A stretch of DNA of 64,000 bases from Photorhabdus laumondii subsp. laumondii. GTDB taxonomy: Bacteria; Pseudomonadota; Gammaproteobacteria; Enterobacterales; Enterobacteriaceae. Numbering within the stretch: the stretch's first letter is position 1; the number at the start of each line of letters is the position of its first letter. The translations under genes and the position numbers were made by a program. Where the stretch lies: the NCBI RefSeq assembly GCF_003343245.1, contig NZ_CP024901.1, positions 2,542,001-2,606,000 of the forward strand, written 5' to 3'. Of the stretch, positions 39,249 to 48,336 are shown one piece after another. Under the pieces are notes generated by a model, which was not told the origin of the DNA, did no database searches, and saw only the letters and a list, made by a program, of their open reading frames with translations.

Positions 39249-40256
39249 ATGAACGAATCATATCAGATTATTGATGACGATCCGGCAGTATGGTGCTCAG
39301 CGCAGTTGGAAAGCAAGAAAGACGTGCTATTGCCTGTTTCAGATGAACAAATCGAAGCATTCAGGCATCACCTATCCGCTATGGAAGATAGACCCAGTGA
39401 AGCGTTCAATGCTTCAGATTTTAGCTTTGAGGAAATAACTATCTTACAGGAGCGCATTCATCAGCGTTTGACTGAAGGACGCGGGGTTGTGGTAGTGTCA
39501 GGTATTCCGCGAGAAATGTTTACTGACTCAATCCTGAGTCATCTATTCTGGGGAATTGGAACAGGTCTTGGACGTCCAGTCGTACAAAACTCACAGGGTC
39601 ACAGGATAGGTCATGTAAGGAATGAGAAAAATAATCCGAATAATCGAGGCTATATGTCTAATCGGGAGCTTGGATTTCATTCGGATGCCTTTGAAATTGT
39701 TGGGCTTATGTGTTTGAGGGAGGCTGCTTCAGGGGGATTGACTCAAATCGTAAGTGGCCTAGCTATCTACAATCAAATGTTAAGGGAAAAACCAGAACTA
39801 CTTGACGCCCTTTTTGAAGGATATCATTACGCTACAGCTGAACGCTCTTCGAGTAAACTTCCCTACACGTCATACAAAATTCCGATTTTCTCAAAAATGT
39901 CAGGCAGGGTGAGCTCTATGTGTCTCGGTGCTTATATGCGAGCAGCAGCAAAACTTCAGGGACTAGCTCTCCCTGACGCACTTGATGCTGGACTCCACGC
40001 ATTTTATGAAATATGTAGCCGCCCAGAGTTCAGACTCGAATTTATGCTTGAGCCTGGCGAAATCCTTTTTCTCAACAACTATACCACACTGCATTCCCGC
40101 ACGGAGTTTCAGGATGATGCACTCAACCAGCGCCATTTATTAAGGCTCTGGATCGAATTATCCGATGGCAGACCTGTGGTGCCCGCACTAACAGCTCGCG
40201 GTCGTGATTATGAGCAGTTATTTCTGGAAACGCGTTTGGCGAGTACGGCAACTTAA
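39249..40256 (+). CDS. TauD/clavaminate synthase-like Fe(II)/2-oxoglutarate dioxygenase
   Basis: A 335-residue protein from ATG 39249 (TGAGGA before it); the frame opens 60 bases earlier inside the ThiF gene. LGFHSDAFEIVGLMCL carries the iron ligands His144 and Asp146; FLNNYTTLHSRTEFQD carries His282, and HLLRLWIEL the 2OG-binding Arg. Relatives such as VioC, AsnO and clavaminate synthase hydroxylate or desaturate free or carrier-bound amino acids. Here it probably hydroxylates an amino-acid building block or the final product. Confidence 0.9.
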   Translation: MNESYQIIDDDPAVWCSAQLESKKDVLLPVSDEQIEAFRHHLSAMEDRPSEAFNASDFSFEEITILQERIHQRLTEGRGVVVVSGIPREMFTDSILSHLFWGIGTGLGRPVVQNSQGHRIGHVRNEKNNPNNRGYMSNRELGFHSDAFEIVGLMCLREAASGGLTQIVSGLAIYNQMLREKPELLDALFEGYHYATAERSSSKLPYTSYKIPIFSKMSGRVSSMCLGAYMRAAAKLQGLALPDALDAGLHAFYEICSRPEFRLEFMLEPGEILFLNNYTTLHSRTEFQDDALNQRHLLRLWIELSDGRPVVPALTARGRDYEQLFLETRLASTAT

Positions 40257-40304
40257 TATAACCAACCGGGACGATATATCGGCCCGGTCAATCAGGATCA
40301 ATGC

Positions 40305-40745
40305 ATGAATCGAGATATTCTGGACTCCGGGCACTCCATCAAAAGTTCCGATCAGGGTGATGTTGAAAGCCGGGGAAAAATTAGTCAGTTACTTGATATA
40401 TGGAATGTGGAACAAACCAATATTTCTGACAACCAGCCGCTGGATTTCTATGTCTATGACCAGCAAGGTGAAGTCGTTGGTGGCTTGGTGGGTCGTACCT
40501 CTCTGGGTGTGCTTTTCATTAGTTATTTCTTTCTTCCGGAAGAACTGCGTCGGCAGGGACTGGGAAGTACATTGCTGAAACGGGCCGAAAAAAAAGCAAC
40601 TCTACGTGGATGTCATATGGCGGTGCTGTTTACCATGGCGATTCAGGCACCTGACTTTTATCTGAAGCATGGTTACAGCATTTTTGGTGAGGTGTCCTCT
40701 TTACCGGATGGAAATGCCCGTATTTTTATGCAGAAAAGGCTTTGA
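40305..40745 (+). CDS. GNAT-family N-acyltransferase
   Basis: A 146-residue GNAT. FFLPEELRRQGLGSTLLKRA is the acetyl-CoA pyrophosphate-binding loop (R-x-x-G-x-G), and GGLVGRTSLGVLFISYF the preceding strands. The C terminus has PDFYLKHGYSIFGEVSSLP, a common end in small-molecule GNATs. It may acetylate an amine intermediate or the finished compound for self-protection. AGGA lies ahead of the ATG at 40305. Confidence 0.88.
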   Translation: MNRDILDSGHSIKSSDQGDVESRGKISQLLDIWNVEQTNISDNQPLDFYVYDQQGEVVGGLVGRTSLGVLFISYFFLPEELRRQGLGSTLLKRAEKKATLRGCHMAVLFTMAIQAPDFYLKHGYSIFGEVSSLPDGNARIFMQKRL

Positions 40746-40780
40746 GCAACGACCAGCGTTAGTCAGAAGGATAGAAATTT

Positions 40781-41881
40781 ATGTCGAGTATTACTATTGC
40801 TTCATTTGGGGATGTGCTCATTAATCGTGAAGATCCCGCTTCTGCTTTCAGTCACATGACGTCTTTAGTTGAGAATGCCGATATCGTTATCGGTAACTAT
40901 GAAGGTGTACTGACTGACAAACCTGAGCCAATTCCCGGACGGCGAGGGATGACGATATCATCAGTAAAAAACGCCAAAGGCGTGGCATTGTTCGATGTGC
41001 TTTCCCTTGCGAATAATCATGCCATGGATTCTGGATTGCAGGGTCTGACTGACACCTTGAAAGCATTACATTCTGCAGGAGTGCAAACCACCGGGGCCGG
41101 TCTGACATTTCAGCAAGCTTGGGAACCTGCTTTAATTGAATGTAGAGGGATCAGGGTTGCTGTTTTCGGCGTAACGGGCATTTATTATGTCGGAACTGAA
41201 GCCGGTAGTTTTCAGGGAGGCGTTGCAGCGTTACGTTCAAGAGATTATTACAGTCCTCCTTTTTCCGGAGCTGTGGTTCCCGGAGCGTTACCCGATATTA
41301 TGACTGTCATCAATGAAGATGATTGGGCACATTTTTCATGCTTAGTTGGCAATATCCGTAGCCAAGCTGATTTTATTATTGCAGCGATGCACTGGGGCGA
41401 TCATACTCGTAAAGACATTATTACAAGATACGAAAAGGAAATATCAAAACGATTATCACAATGTGGTGTGAACCTAGTGATAGGTCATCATCATCATTCC
41501 TTGCGAGGTGTTGAATGGCACAAAAACATGCTGACATGTTTTGGACTGGGAAACCTCATTTTCGATCAATCTCTCTCATGCTCAATAAATGAATGGTCGA
41601 AAACCGGTTTTCAGTTGCCTGATTATGCACGATATACCGCAGCCATTCTGACAAGATGTTCACCGAACGAAATTTTATCTGCTCATTTGCTCCCACTTTA
41701 TATTGAAGCGGATACCCCTGTCCCTGTTTCCCATGGAAGCGATGAATGGCATGCTTTTTTACGCATTATGAGGCGTTGTGCTCGGCAGGACATGACGGTC
41801 AATCATCTTGTTGATAACGGTACTCGATGGGGCGATTTCACTGTATTGGATATTATCAAACCCATTTCTGACGTTATGTGA
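40781..41881 (+). CDS. CapA/PgsA-family metallophosphatase-like protein
   Basis: A 366-residue cytosolic-looking protein without a membrane anchor. ITIASFGDVLINRE, ADIVIGNYEGVLTDK, VLSLANNHAMDSGLQGL and MHWGDH with VIGHHHHSLRGVEWH are the metal-binding motifs of the CapA family, related to calcineurin-like phosphatases. CapA is part of the poly-gamma-glutamate synthase machinery. Here, beside two ATP-grasp ligases and no CapB/CapC, it more likely assists a peptide or amide ligase or removes phosphate from an intermediate. Confidence 0.88.
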   Translation: MSSITIASFGDVLINREDPASAFSHMTSLVENADIVIGNYEGVLTDKPEPIPGRRGMTISSVKNAKGVALFDVLSLANNHAMDSGLQGLTDTLKALHSAGVQTTGAGLTFQQAWEPALIECRGIRVAVFGVTGIYYVGTEAGSFQGGVAALRSRDYYSPPFSGAVVPGALPDIMTVINEDDWAHFSCLVGNIRSQADFIIAAMHWGDHTRKDIITRYEKEISKRLSQCGVNLVIGHHHHSLRGVEWHKNMLTCFGLGNLIFDQSLSCSINEWSKTGFQLPDYARYTAAILTRCSPNEILSAHLLPLYIEADTPVPVSHGSDEWHAFLRIMRRCARQDMTVNHLVDNGTRWGDFTVLDIIKPISDVM

Positions 41882-41889
41882 GGTAAAGC

Positions 41890-43077
41890 ATGGCAATACT
41901 ATGCCTCGGAAGAAGCATCAAGATTAACTTTGCAGAATGGTTGGAGGAATGCCGTGATGACCTGTGGCTTATCAGTTCTGCACCACAATTTCCTCTTCAG
42001 CACCGTTACCGGTACGTCCGGCAGATCGACAGCCTTGATGACGGTGAAGGTGTTTTATCTATCGCCACAGAATTAGGACGTCACACCTCATTCAGCCAGA
42101 TTCTGCCTCATTCGGAATTTGACCTTATCCGAGCTGCACAACTTCGGGAATATTATGGCCTCCCAGGCCAGAACGTTGAAAGTGCCTTGGCGTATCGAGA
42201 TAAGGTTTTAATGAAAGATTATCTTCAACGTGCAGGCATTGAAGTGGCTCCGTTTAGACGACTTGGCAGTTGGCTGGATGTTCTAACTTTCAGTGAAGAG
42301 CATAATTTCCCAGTTGTGATAAAACCGGTGGATGGATGCAGCTCGAAATACGTTAAGGTATGTAGGAGTCTCAGAGAAGTATCCGATTTTTTCCGCGACA
42401 GAACCGTTGATGGCTGGATGGTAGAAAAGTTTATCTCTGGAAATATGTATCATGTTAACGGTGTAATTAATGAAGCAGGAGATTCATTTTTTGCTCCCTG
42501 CGCTTATATCAATAATGCTCTTGATTACCAGCATGCAGGTATATTTGGTAGCCGTACTATTGATCCTGCTACCCCCTTGGCAGAGCGACTGAACAGTATT
42601 ACCTATCGAACTATATCAGCGTTGCCTGCTGCGCCTACCCTCGGGTTTCATGCCGAAATATTCCACACCGCCGATGACCGATTAATTTTATGCGAGATTG
42701 CGGCCCGTACTGCGGGTTCACTTACGGGGGAGTTAATAGAACACACTTGGGGGATAAATATACATAAAGCTTGGATACAGAGTTGTGCAGGTATCAATGA
42801 TGTACTGAAAGTCCGGACTGAACCAAGAGAATTCGCAGCATCAATTCGCGTTCCTGTTCGTCCGGCATATCTGATTTCTTTGCCAGATTCAGTTCCTTAT
42901 GATTGGATATCCACACTCTGCTTATCAGGGAGAGTCGGGCAAATTTATCAACAGGCAACAACTTATACCGATGACGTTGTTAGCGCCATAATTACCGGCA
43001 ATAGTGATGTACAACTTACTGAACGAATTGAACATTTTGCCGACTGGATCGATGATTTAGTCAGGTGGCAAAACTGA
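41890..43077 (+). CDS. ATP-grasp ligase
   Basis: A 395-residue ATP-grasp protein. NFPVVIKPVDGCSSKYVKVC is the ATP-binding strand-loop, GWMVEKFISGNMYHVNGVIN the middle motif, and ILCEIAARTAGSLTGELIEH the metal-binding end. The family joins a carboxylate to an amine via acyl phosphate, as in dipeptide ligases. It probably couples two amino-acid units of the unknown product. The start lies 8 bases after the CapA-like gene, preceded by GAGG. Confidence 0.88.
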   Translation: MAILCLGRSIKINFAEWLEECRDDLWLISSAPQFPLQHRYRYVRQIDSLDDGEGVLSIATELGRHTSFSQILPHSEFDLIRAAQLREYYGLPGQNVESALAYRDKVLMKDYLQRAGIEVAPFRRLGSWLDVLTFSEEHNFPVVIKPVDGCSSKYVKVCRSLREVSDFFRDRTVDGWMVEKFISGNMYHVNGVINEAGDSFFAPCAYINNALDYQHAGIFGSRTIDPATPLAERLNSITYRTISALPAAPTLGFHAEIFHTADDRLILCEIAARTAGSLTGELIEHTWGINIHKAWIQSCAGINDVLKVRTEPREFAASIRVPVRPAYLISLPDSVPYDWISTLCLSGRVGQIYQQATTYTDDVVSAIITGNSDVQLTERIEHFADWIDDLVRWQN

Positions 43078-43117
43078 TGAAATTCCTTTTAACCCTGTGT
43101 TTTGAGAGAAGACTATA

Positions 43118-44380
43118 ATGAAAATCCTTATAGCAGGTTCAGGTGCCGGCGCACAGGCGCTGGCATGGAAATTATTACAGGACCCAGCAGTAGAAAAAGT
43201 ATGGTTAGCCCCAGGTAATCCGGCTACGTCATGCGCACCCGGAATGGAAAATATTCCAGTGTCTTCAGGAGATGTTGAGGGGCTGGCTAGGGCTGCTCTG
43301 GAACTAAAAGCAGACTTTACGCTTATCACACCGACCCAAACTTTGGCAGCTGGGGTAGCCGACTACTTTAAATCTCGTGGGTTACCAATCATTGCCCCGA
43401 CTCGTGAAGCCTCCCGACTTGAATGGTCGAAAGGCTTTTCCAAAAAATTCATGAAAAAATATCAAATACCTACACCTTACAGCGCAATTTGTGAATCACA
43501 GGAACAGGCCCAAAAATTTGCCGACACATTACCTTTACCTGTGGTTATCAAAGCAGACGGTATGGTTCATGGGGGAACGGGTGTAGTGATAGCCCAGGAT
43601 CGCCAGCATGTTAAAAACACGCTGGAAGAGTTTTTCACAAGAAATGTCGGACCAATGCTGGTTGAAGAATTCATTGAAGGTGAAGAAGTCTCTTACACCA
43701 TCCTCTTTGACGGAAAAAACTATCTACCACTGGCTGAAAGCCGAGATTATAAAAAGCTGCTTGATGGGGATAAAGGCCCTAACACTGGTGGTATGGGAGC
43801 TTATTCCCCAGTACTGTCCTCCGCACAGCATGAGGCTATCATTACCCAAATTGTAGAACCTTGTCTGGCAGCTCTTAATTCTGAAGGAATCGAATATATA
43901 GGATTCCTCTATTTTGGTGTCATGATTGACAAAAAAGGAATGCCGAGCCTTCTTGAAATCAACTGTCGGCTGGGTAATCCAGAGGTCTTCACGATCCTTG
44001 AACGACTTGAGAGTCCCCTTCATGAATTATTCATATTGACCCTACAAAAACAGCTGGGCAAAGCAAATGTACGCTGGAGTAAGCTTGTTTCTGTTGCCTT
44101 ACAAATATCGTCTGAAGGTTATCCTTTTACCGAGCGAAAAGGTGATGAGCTCATCTTGCCGTTACCTTCAGAAGATACTCATATCTTTCATTCCTCCGTT
44201 GTATCTGATGATGGAAAACTAATAAGTCATGGAGGAAGAGTTATTGCATTAAGTTCAATAGCCCTGACGTTCAACGAGGCTAGAGAAAAGTTGTATGAAA
44301 CGGTCAAGCAAGTCCATTTTGAAGGGATGCATTACCGTACCGATATTGCGCTGAATATCAATACTCCTAGTGGAATGTAA
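43118..44380 (+). CDS. GARS (PurD)-like ATP-grasp ligase, probably biosynthetic
   Basis: A 420-residue protein related to phosphoribosylamine-glycine ligase. LIAGSGAGAQALAWKL replaces the usual N-terminal GxGGREHALAWKL. GGMGAYSPV, LVEEFIEGEEVSYTI and LLEINCRLGNPEVFTIL are PurD hallmarks of ATP and metal binding. Because it sits inside a natural-product operon and its substrate loop has diverged, I read it as a second amide-forming ligase, not the housekeeping PurD. It lies 40 bases after the first ligase and 11 before the exporter. Confidence 0.85.
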   Translation: MKILIAGSGAGAQALAWKLLQDPAVEKVWLAPGNPATSCAPGMENIPVSSGDVEGLARAALELKADFTLITPTQTLAAGVADYFKSRGLPIIAPTREASRLEWSKGFSKKFMKKYQIPTPYSAICESQEQAQKFADTLPLPVVIKADGMVHGGTGVVIAQDRQHVKNTLEEFFTRNVGPMLVEEFIEGEEVSYTILFDGKNYLPLAESRDYKKLLDGDKGPNTGGMGAYSPVLSSAQHEAIITQIVEPCLAALNSEGIEYIGFLYFGVMIDKKGMPSLLEINCRLGNPEVFTILERLESPLHELFILTLQKQLGKANVRWSKLVSVALQISSEGYPFTERKGDELILPLPSEDTHIFHSSVVSDDGKLISHGGRVIALSSIALTFNEAREKLYETVKQVHFEGMHYRTDIALNINTPSGM

Positions 44381-44397
44381 TTAATCGGGGAATGCTT

Positions 44398-45792
44398 ATG
44401 GACAACATGAAGCGTAACAAGCGTAATGTTCTGCTCGCAGCTAATATAAGTTACATACTCGTCATTCTGGATTCGTCCATAGTTAATGTAGCTTTACCGA
44501 CTATTAAAGAGAGCCTTTCACTTGGTGTAACAACGTTACAATGGGTTGTAAATGCCTATCTGGTTTTATTTGCAAGTTTGTTACTATCAGGGGGAGCTCT
44601 TTGTGATCGTTTTGGTTCAAAAAGTGTTTACATTACAGGGCTTGGATTATTCACTCTCTCCTCCGCTTTGTGTGGAATTAGCAGTGAAGCCGCTATTTTA
44701 TTAACCGGTCGCGTGCTTCAGGGTATTTCCGCCGCCATACTCGTACCAGGTTCACTTGCTTTGATCACTCATACCTACACAGATAAAACAGAACGAACCC
44801 GTGCCATTGCCAGCTGGGCGAGCTGGGGAGGTATCGCTCTGGTGGCGGGGCCTGTCATAGGAGGGTGGCTGACCGAATATCTGTCGTGGAGATCGATTTT
44901 CCTAGTAAATGTGCCGCTCTGCTTAGCAGGGATCTTTTTGACACTTAGGGTGCAGTCTCCAGAGCATGAACATAAAAGTTTAACTATGGATATAAAAGGC
45001 CAGCTACTTCTTTTCCTGACAATATTTCTATTTATTGCTGGTGTCATCCGGCTGAATGACTCTCCTCAAATCAATTTGAACTCAGTTATCTTGTTGTGCT
45101 TGTCTTTAATCATCATGACTGCATTCATAGTGGTAGAAAGAAGAAGTAAAGCTCCTATGCTTCCACTGGAGCTGTTCAGGCGGCCAAATTTTAGCGCTAT
45201 TTCATGGATTTTCTTTTCTGGCGCTTTTTCCTTTTTTGGTGCCATGTTTATTCTGACCTTTTGGTTTCAGGATATTCAGCACCTGAGTGCAACGCAAACG
45301 GGTATGGCCCTGTTACCGCTCTCAATCAGTGTCATATTGGGAAATAAGGTCTCTGGATGGCTTGCACGCCGTTACCAGACGAGCCACATGATGATTGTTG
45401 GGGCCATGATAAGATTAGTCGGTTTCAGTGGATTACTGGTTACACAGTTCAACAATGACTATGCTTATCTTTTTGTTCCACTTGTGTTGATTGGTTTTGG
45501 TGGAGGGCTGGGATCACCAATGTCAACATCTTTATTTATGCAAAGTACTCCGAAACAGTACACTGGCGTTGCCTCAGGAGTTTCCCGTGCAACTGGTCAG
45601 ATAGGTTCCGCTTTTGCCGTGGCAGTTTTTGGGCAAATGGTAAACAGTGAAAAACTCTTTGTTTTAAACATGAAGTATGCGGTTATTACTATTATCATAG
45701 CCACACTGTCCATCTTGATTATCAATTTTCTTTTTGTAAAAAATGATATTGATGAATATCACAATTCTATAACACTAAAGGCAGATAAATGA
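44398..45792 (+). CDS. MFS exporter, DHA2 (EmrB/QacA) family
   Basis: A 464-residue, 14-helix MFS exporter. LDSSIVNVALPTIKESL is the helix 1 motif D1, GGALCDRFGSKSVYITG motif A and GGIALVAGPVIGGWLTEYLS motif C of the drug:H+ antiporters. I use ATG 44398 because GGGG is about 8 bases upstream; ATG 44392 is possible. It probably exports the product of this operon and gives self-resistance. It overlaps the amidase gene by 4 bases. Confidence 0.93.
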   Translation: MDNMKRNKRNVLLAANISYILVILDSSIVNVALPTIKESLSLGVTTLQWVVNAYLVLFASLLLSGGALCDRFGSKSVYITGLGLFTLSSALCGISSEAAILLTGRVLQGISAAILVPGSLALITHTYTDKTERTRAIASWASWGGIALVAGPVIGGWLTEYLSWRSIFLVNVPLCLAGIFLTLRVQSPEHEHKSLTMDIKGQLLLFLTIFLFIAGVIRLNDSPQINLNSVILLCLSLIIMTAFIVVERRSKAPMLPLELFRRPNFSAISWIFFSGAFSFFGAMFILTFWFQDIQHLSATQTGMALLPLSISVILGNKVSGWLARRYQTSHMMIVGAMIRLVGFSGLLVTQFNNDYAYLFVPLVLIGFGGGLGSPMSTSLFMQSTPKQYTGVASGVSRATGQIGSAFAVAVFGQMVNSEKLFVLNMKYAVITIIIATLSILIINFLFVKNDIDEYHNSITLKADK

Positions 45793-47135
45793 TGGATGAA
45801 ATTATCAGTCTTTCAATTAATGAATTAGGAGAAAGAATACGGAGCGGAGTGATATCACCTGTTGAGATTTTAGGTGAGTACATGAAGCGTATTTTATGTT
45901 ACGACCATAAGCTGAACGCCTTTTCAGAGATCTATGAAGCTGATGCGCGGGCCGCAGCAAAACATGCCGAACAGGAAATACGATCAGGAAATTGGCGTGG
46001 TCCTCTCCATGGTATTCCTTTTGCTGTTAAGGATTTTTTTGATCTGAAAGGTAAGGTCACAGGAGGAGGCACGAACTGTTTTAGTCAAAAAGCATATGTT
46101 ACGGCACCAGTGGTAGCCACCCTCTTGAAACAGGGAATGATTCTGACAGGAAAACACAGAGCAGTAGAGCTCGGTATGGGAGCAACGGGCATCATGGAAA
46201 ATAGCCCGACGCCACTCAACCCTTGGGGACAATCACAGAGAGTTGCTCCAGGCGGCTCAAGCAATGGCTCAGCTGTAGCAGTGGCAGCCGGTTTGACACC
46301 GATTGCTCTTGTAACTGACACGGGGGGATCTGCACGTATACCTGCCGCTTGGTGTGGCGTAAGTGGGTTTCGGCCATCAATGGGCAATTTGTCATCATCA
46401 GGTATGCTTCCATTAAGCCAGACGATGGATACTGTGGGAATTATTGCCAAGCATGCATCTGATATATTCATTGTTTATAATCAGCTGAACCCAAATTTAG
46501 CGTATCATTCATGCATTAATAATCTGAATATTGGCATATTACCGTCAGAAGAATATATTTTAGATAAGGAAACAGGTTTGCATTATGTGTCATTGCTGGA
46601 AGTTTTTTCTCAAATGGGTATGGTAACTCAAAAGAAACCTTTCCCATATCCTTTATCGCAGTGCATGAAGGCTAATTCTATCATTACTGCGTTTGAGGCT
46701 TGGCAGAATTATGGATATTTGTGTAATTCACAGAACTCCCTCAGCGATACAATTAAAGTAAGATTAGAACGTGGCAAAGAGATAAAAGAGAAAGAGTATT
46801 CGGAAGCATTGATATTCTGTCGTCACGTACGGAAGATATTTTCGAATTGGTTTCAGAATGTGGATGCTTTAGTAATTCCTACAACCCCAGAACCTTCTTG
46901 GCCTATAGCTGAAAAAGATGAACATCAACCCCCAAATGACTTCACCCGTTTCGTAAACTTTGCTGACTTATGCGCGGTCTCCATCCCAACAGGATTAAAC
47001 AGTCAGGGGTTACCATTTTCATTACAGATCGTATGTAACCGAAAAAAAGAAAAAAACGCCCTTGCTCTTGCGGAATTGATTGAATGCCGTATCGGTTTCA
47101 GCAATACAGAACTTAAAATACGACTCAAGACATGA
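45789..47135 (+). CDS. Amidase-signature family enzyme
   Basis: A 448-residue protein of the amidase-signature family. PFAVKDFFDLKG contains the catalytic Lys, APGGSSNGSAVAVAAGLTPI the cis-Ser region, and DTGGSARIPAAWCGVSGFRP the Ser nucleophile loop. It could hydrolyse an amide to release or activate the product, or form an amide in reverse. It is translationally coupled (ATGA) to the exporter gene and ends the operon about 255 bases before a terminator. Confidence 0.92.
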   Translation: MMDEIISLSINELGERIRSGVISPVEILGEYMKRILCYDHKLNAFSEIYEADARAAAKHAEQEIRSGNWRGPLHGIPFAVKDFFDLKGKVTGGGTNCFSQKAYVTAPVVATLLKQGMILTGKHRAVELGMGATGIMENSPTPLNPWGQSQRVAPGGSSNGSAVAVAAGLTPIALVTDTGGSARIPAAWCGVSGFRPSMGNLSSSGMLPLSQTMDTVGIIAKHASDIFIVYNQLNPNLAYHSCINNLNIGILPSEEYILDKETGLHYVSLLEVFSQMGMVTQKKPFPYPLSQCMKANSIITAFEAWQNYGYLCNSQNSLSDTIKVRLERGKEIKEKEYSEALIFCRHVRKIFSNWFQNVDALVIPTTPEPSWPIAEKDEHQPPNDFTRFVNFADLCAVSIPTGLNSQGLPFSLQIVCNRKKEKNALALAELIECRIGFSNTELKIRLKT

Positions 47136-47484
47136 TGAATGTTGTCGCTGAAAACGACGAATGTGTCCGACATTCCGCACCGCATTCATAATTTGTTGTT
47201 TTAATTAAGAATTAACAAATGCATAAATTTTATACAAACGATTTTAAATCAGTATATTACAGATATAGCTGCGGAATGACAGATGTGTATTACCACGAAA
47301 CTTATGAAATTATTGTTTTTAATTTGGTAAAAATAATATTAACGAAAGGAATACATTCTATTAGGCTTGAAATGATAATAAGCCATTTACGCCCCTGCTA
47401 ATAACTAAGTTACTAATAACTTTATTGCCAGTAACTTTGGTGGGGGCTTTTTATGACTCCTATTAATAAACTAAGGCTAATTTT
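47136..47484. other. Intergenic region at the right end of the island
   Basis: No credible gene; a 60-codon frame at 47219-47401 has no recognisable features. The island terminator lies at 47391-47452, followed closely by the intact mhpD gene. Confidence 0.6.
47391..47452 (+). terminator. Terminator of the nine-gene island operon
   Basis: GCCCC and GGGGC form the base, and AAGTTACT/AGTAACTT form an inner 8-bp stem. The structure is followed by TTTTT. Confidence 0.7.
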
Positions 47485-48267
47485 TCAAGCAAAACTGACC
47501 TTGGCAGATCCCACACCGAGTAAGTTAATTTTCAACTGATCACCCGTATTAACTGGCACCATGGTGGTGAGGGAGCCAGAGAGAATGATTTCTCCACGGA
47601 GTAACGCCATATTCAGTGTTCCTAGCATATTCGCTAGCCAGGCAACCGCGTTGGCTGGATGCCCTAGTGCAGCGGCACCAATGCCAGTGTCAACCAGTTT
47701 ACCGTTTTTCTCTAGCGTTATTGTCACGGCAGCTAAATCAATTTCTGAGGGCAGACGGGTGCCATTGCCAATGACAAATAACCCTGATGAAGCATTATCA
47801 GCAACAGTATCTGTGATTTTTATTTTCCAGTCACGGATACGGGAATCGACAATTTCGATACAGGGCACGACATAATCTGTTGCTCTGAGTACATCTCCTG
47901 CTGTAATACCGGGTCCACACAGATTGTGTTTCAGGATAAAACCAATTTCACCTTCAGCTTTCGGTGCAATTAATTGCTCAATGGGTACAGTGGCATTGTT
48001 TTTGTAATGCATATCTGAGGTGAGAATGCCAAAATCGGGTTGATCGACGTCCAATATATCCATAACTGCTTGGCTAGTGATCCCGATTTTTTTACCGACA
48101 ATTCGCTCTCCAGTTGTTTCCAACCGGTAAGCAATAACTTTTTGCTGGATGAGATAGGCGTCGTGTAACGTTAATTCTGGATATTCATCAGAGATAGGAT
48201 CGATGGCTTGATGACTCTGCCATGATTGAAACAATTTTTTACCAAGATGGGTTATGACGTTATTCAT
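47485..48267 (-). CDS. mhpD: 2-hydroxypenta-2,4-dienoate hydratase
   Basis: A 260-residue member of the MhpD/HpcG family, which adds water to 2-hydroxypentadienoate to give 4-hydroxy-2-oxovalerate in aromatic catabolism. IVGKKIGITSQAVMDILDVD and APKAEGEIGFILKHNLCGPG are conserved, with the metal-binding E-x-E pair in AEGEIGF. I place the start at ATG 48267 (AGGAG upstream); an upstream ATG adds 12 residues. Bases 47919-48251 are repeated at 33728-34060. It follows mhpC on the minus strand. The next steps, aldolase and aldehyde dehydrogenase, are not in the window. Confidence 0.93.
   Translation of the reverse strand: MNNVITHLGKKLFQSWQSHQAIDPISDEYPELTLHDAYLIQQKVIAYRLETTGERIVGKKIGITSQAVMDILDVDQPDFGILTSDMHYKNNATVPIEQLIAPKAEGEIGFILKHNLCGPGITAGDVLRATDYVVPCIEIVDSRIRDWKIKITDTVADNASSGLFVIGNGTRLPSEIDLAAVTITLEKNGKLVDTGIGAAALGHPANAVAWLANMLGTLNMALLRGEIILSGSLTTMVPVNTGDQLKINLLGVGSAKVSFA
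47919..48251. repeat. 333-bp direct repeat, right copy (inside mhpD)
   Basis: Matches 33728-34060 in the same orientation with about five differences. The two copies enclose 13.9 kb. Confidence 0.92.
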
Positions 48268-48336
48268 CTGTTGTTGCTCCTGCTCAAACCATAGAAGTGA
48301 CATTCCAATTGGAATATCACTCGTCTGAAAGGGACA

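Noticed and set aside
34698..40745. Ectoine-like gene set (EctB-like transaminase, GNAT, 2OG dioxygenase)
   Set aside because: There is no ectoine synthase (EctC), the dioxygenase is TauD/clavaminate-like and not EctD-like, and the transaminase is fused to other domains in a ligase-rich operon.
43118..44380. Housekeeping purD
   Set aside because: It lies inside a natural-product operon without purH, and the N-terminal substrate-binding loop has diverged; PurD-like ligase is a safer name.
47219..47401. 60-codon frame after the amidase gene
   Set aside because: No recognisable domain or clear ribosome site, and it overlaps the terminator hairpin.
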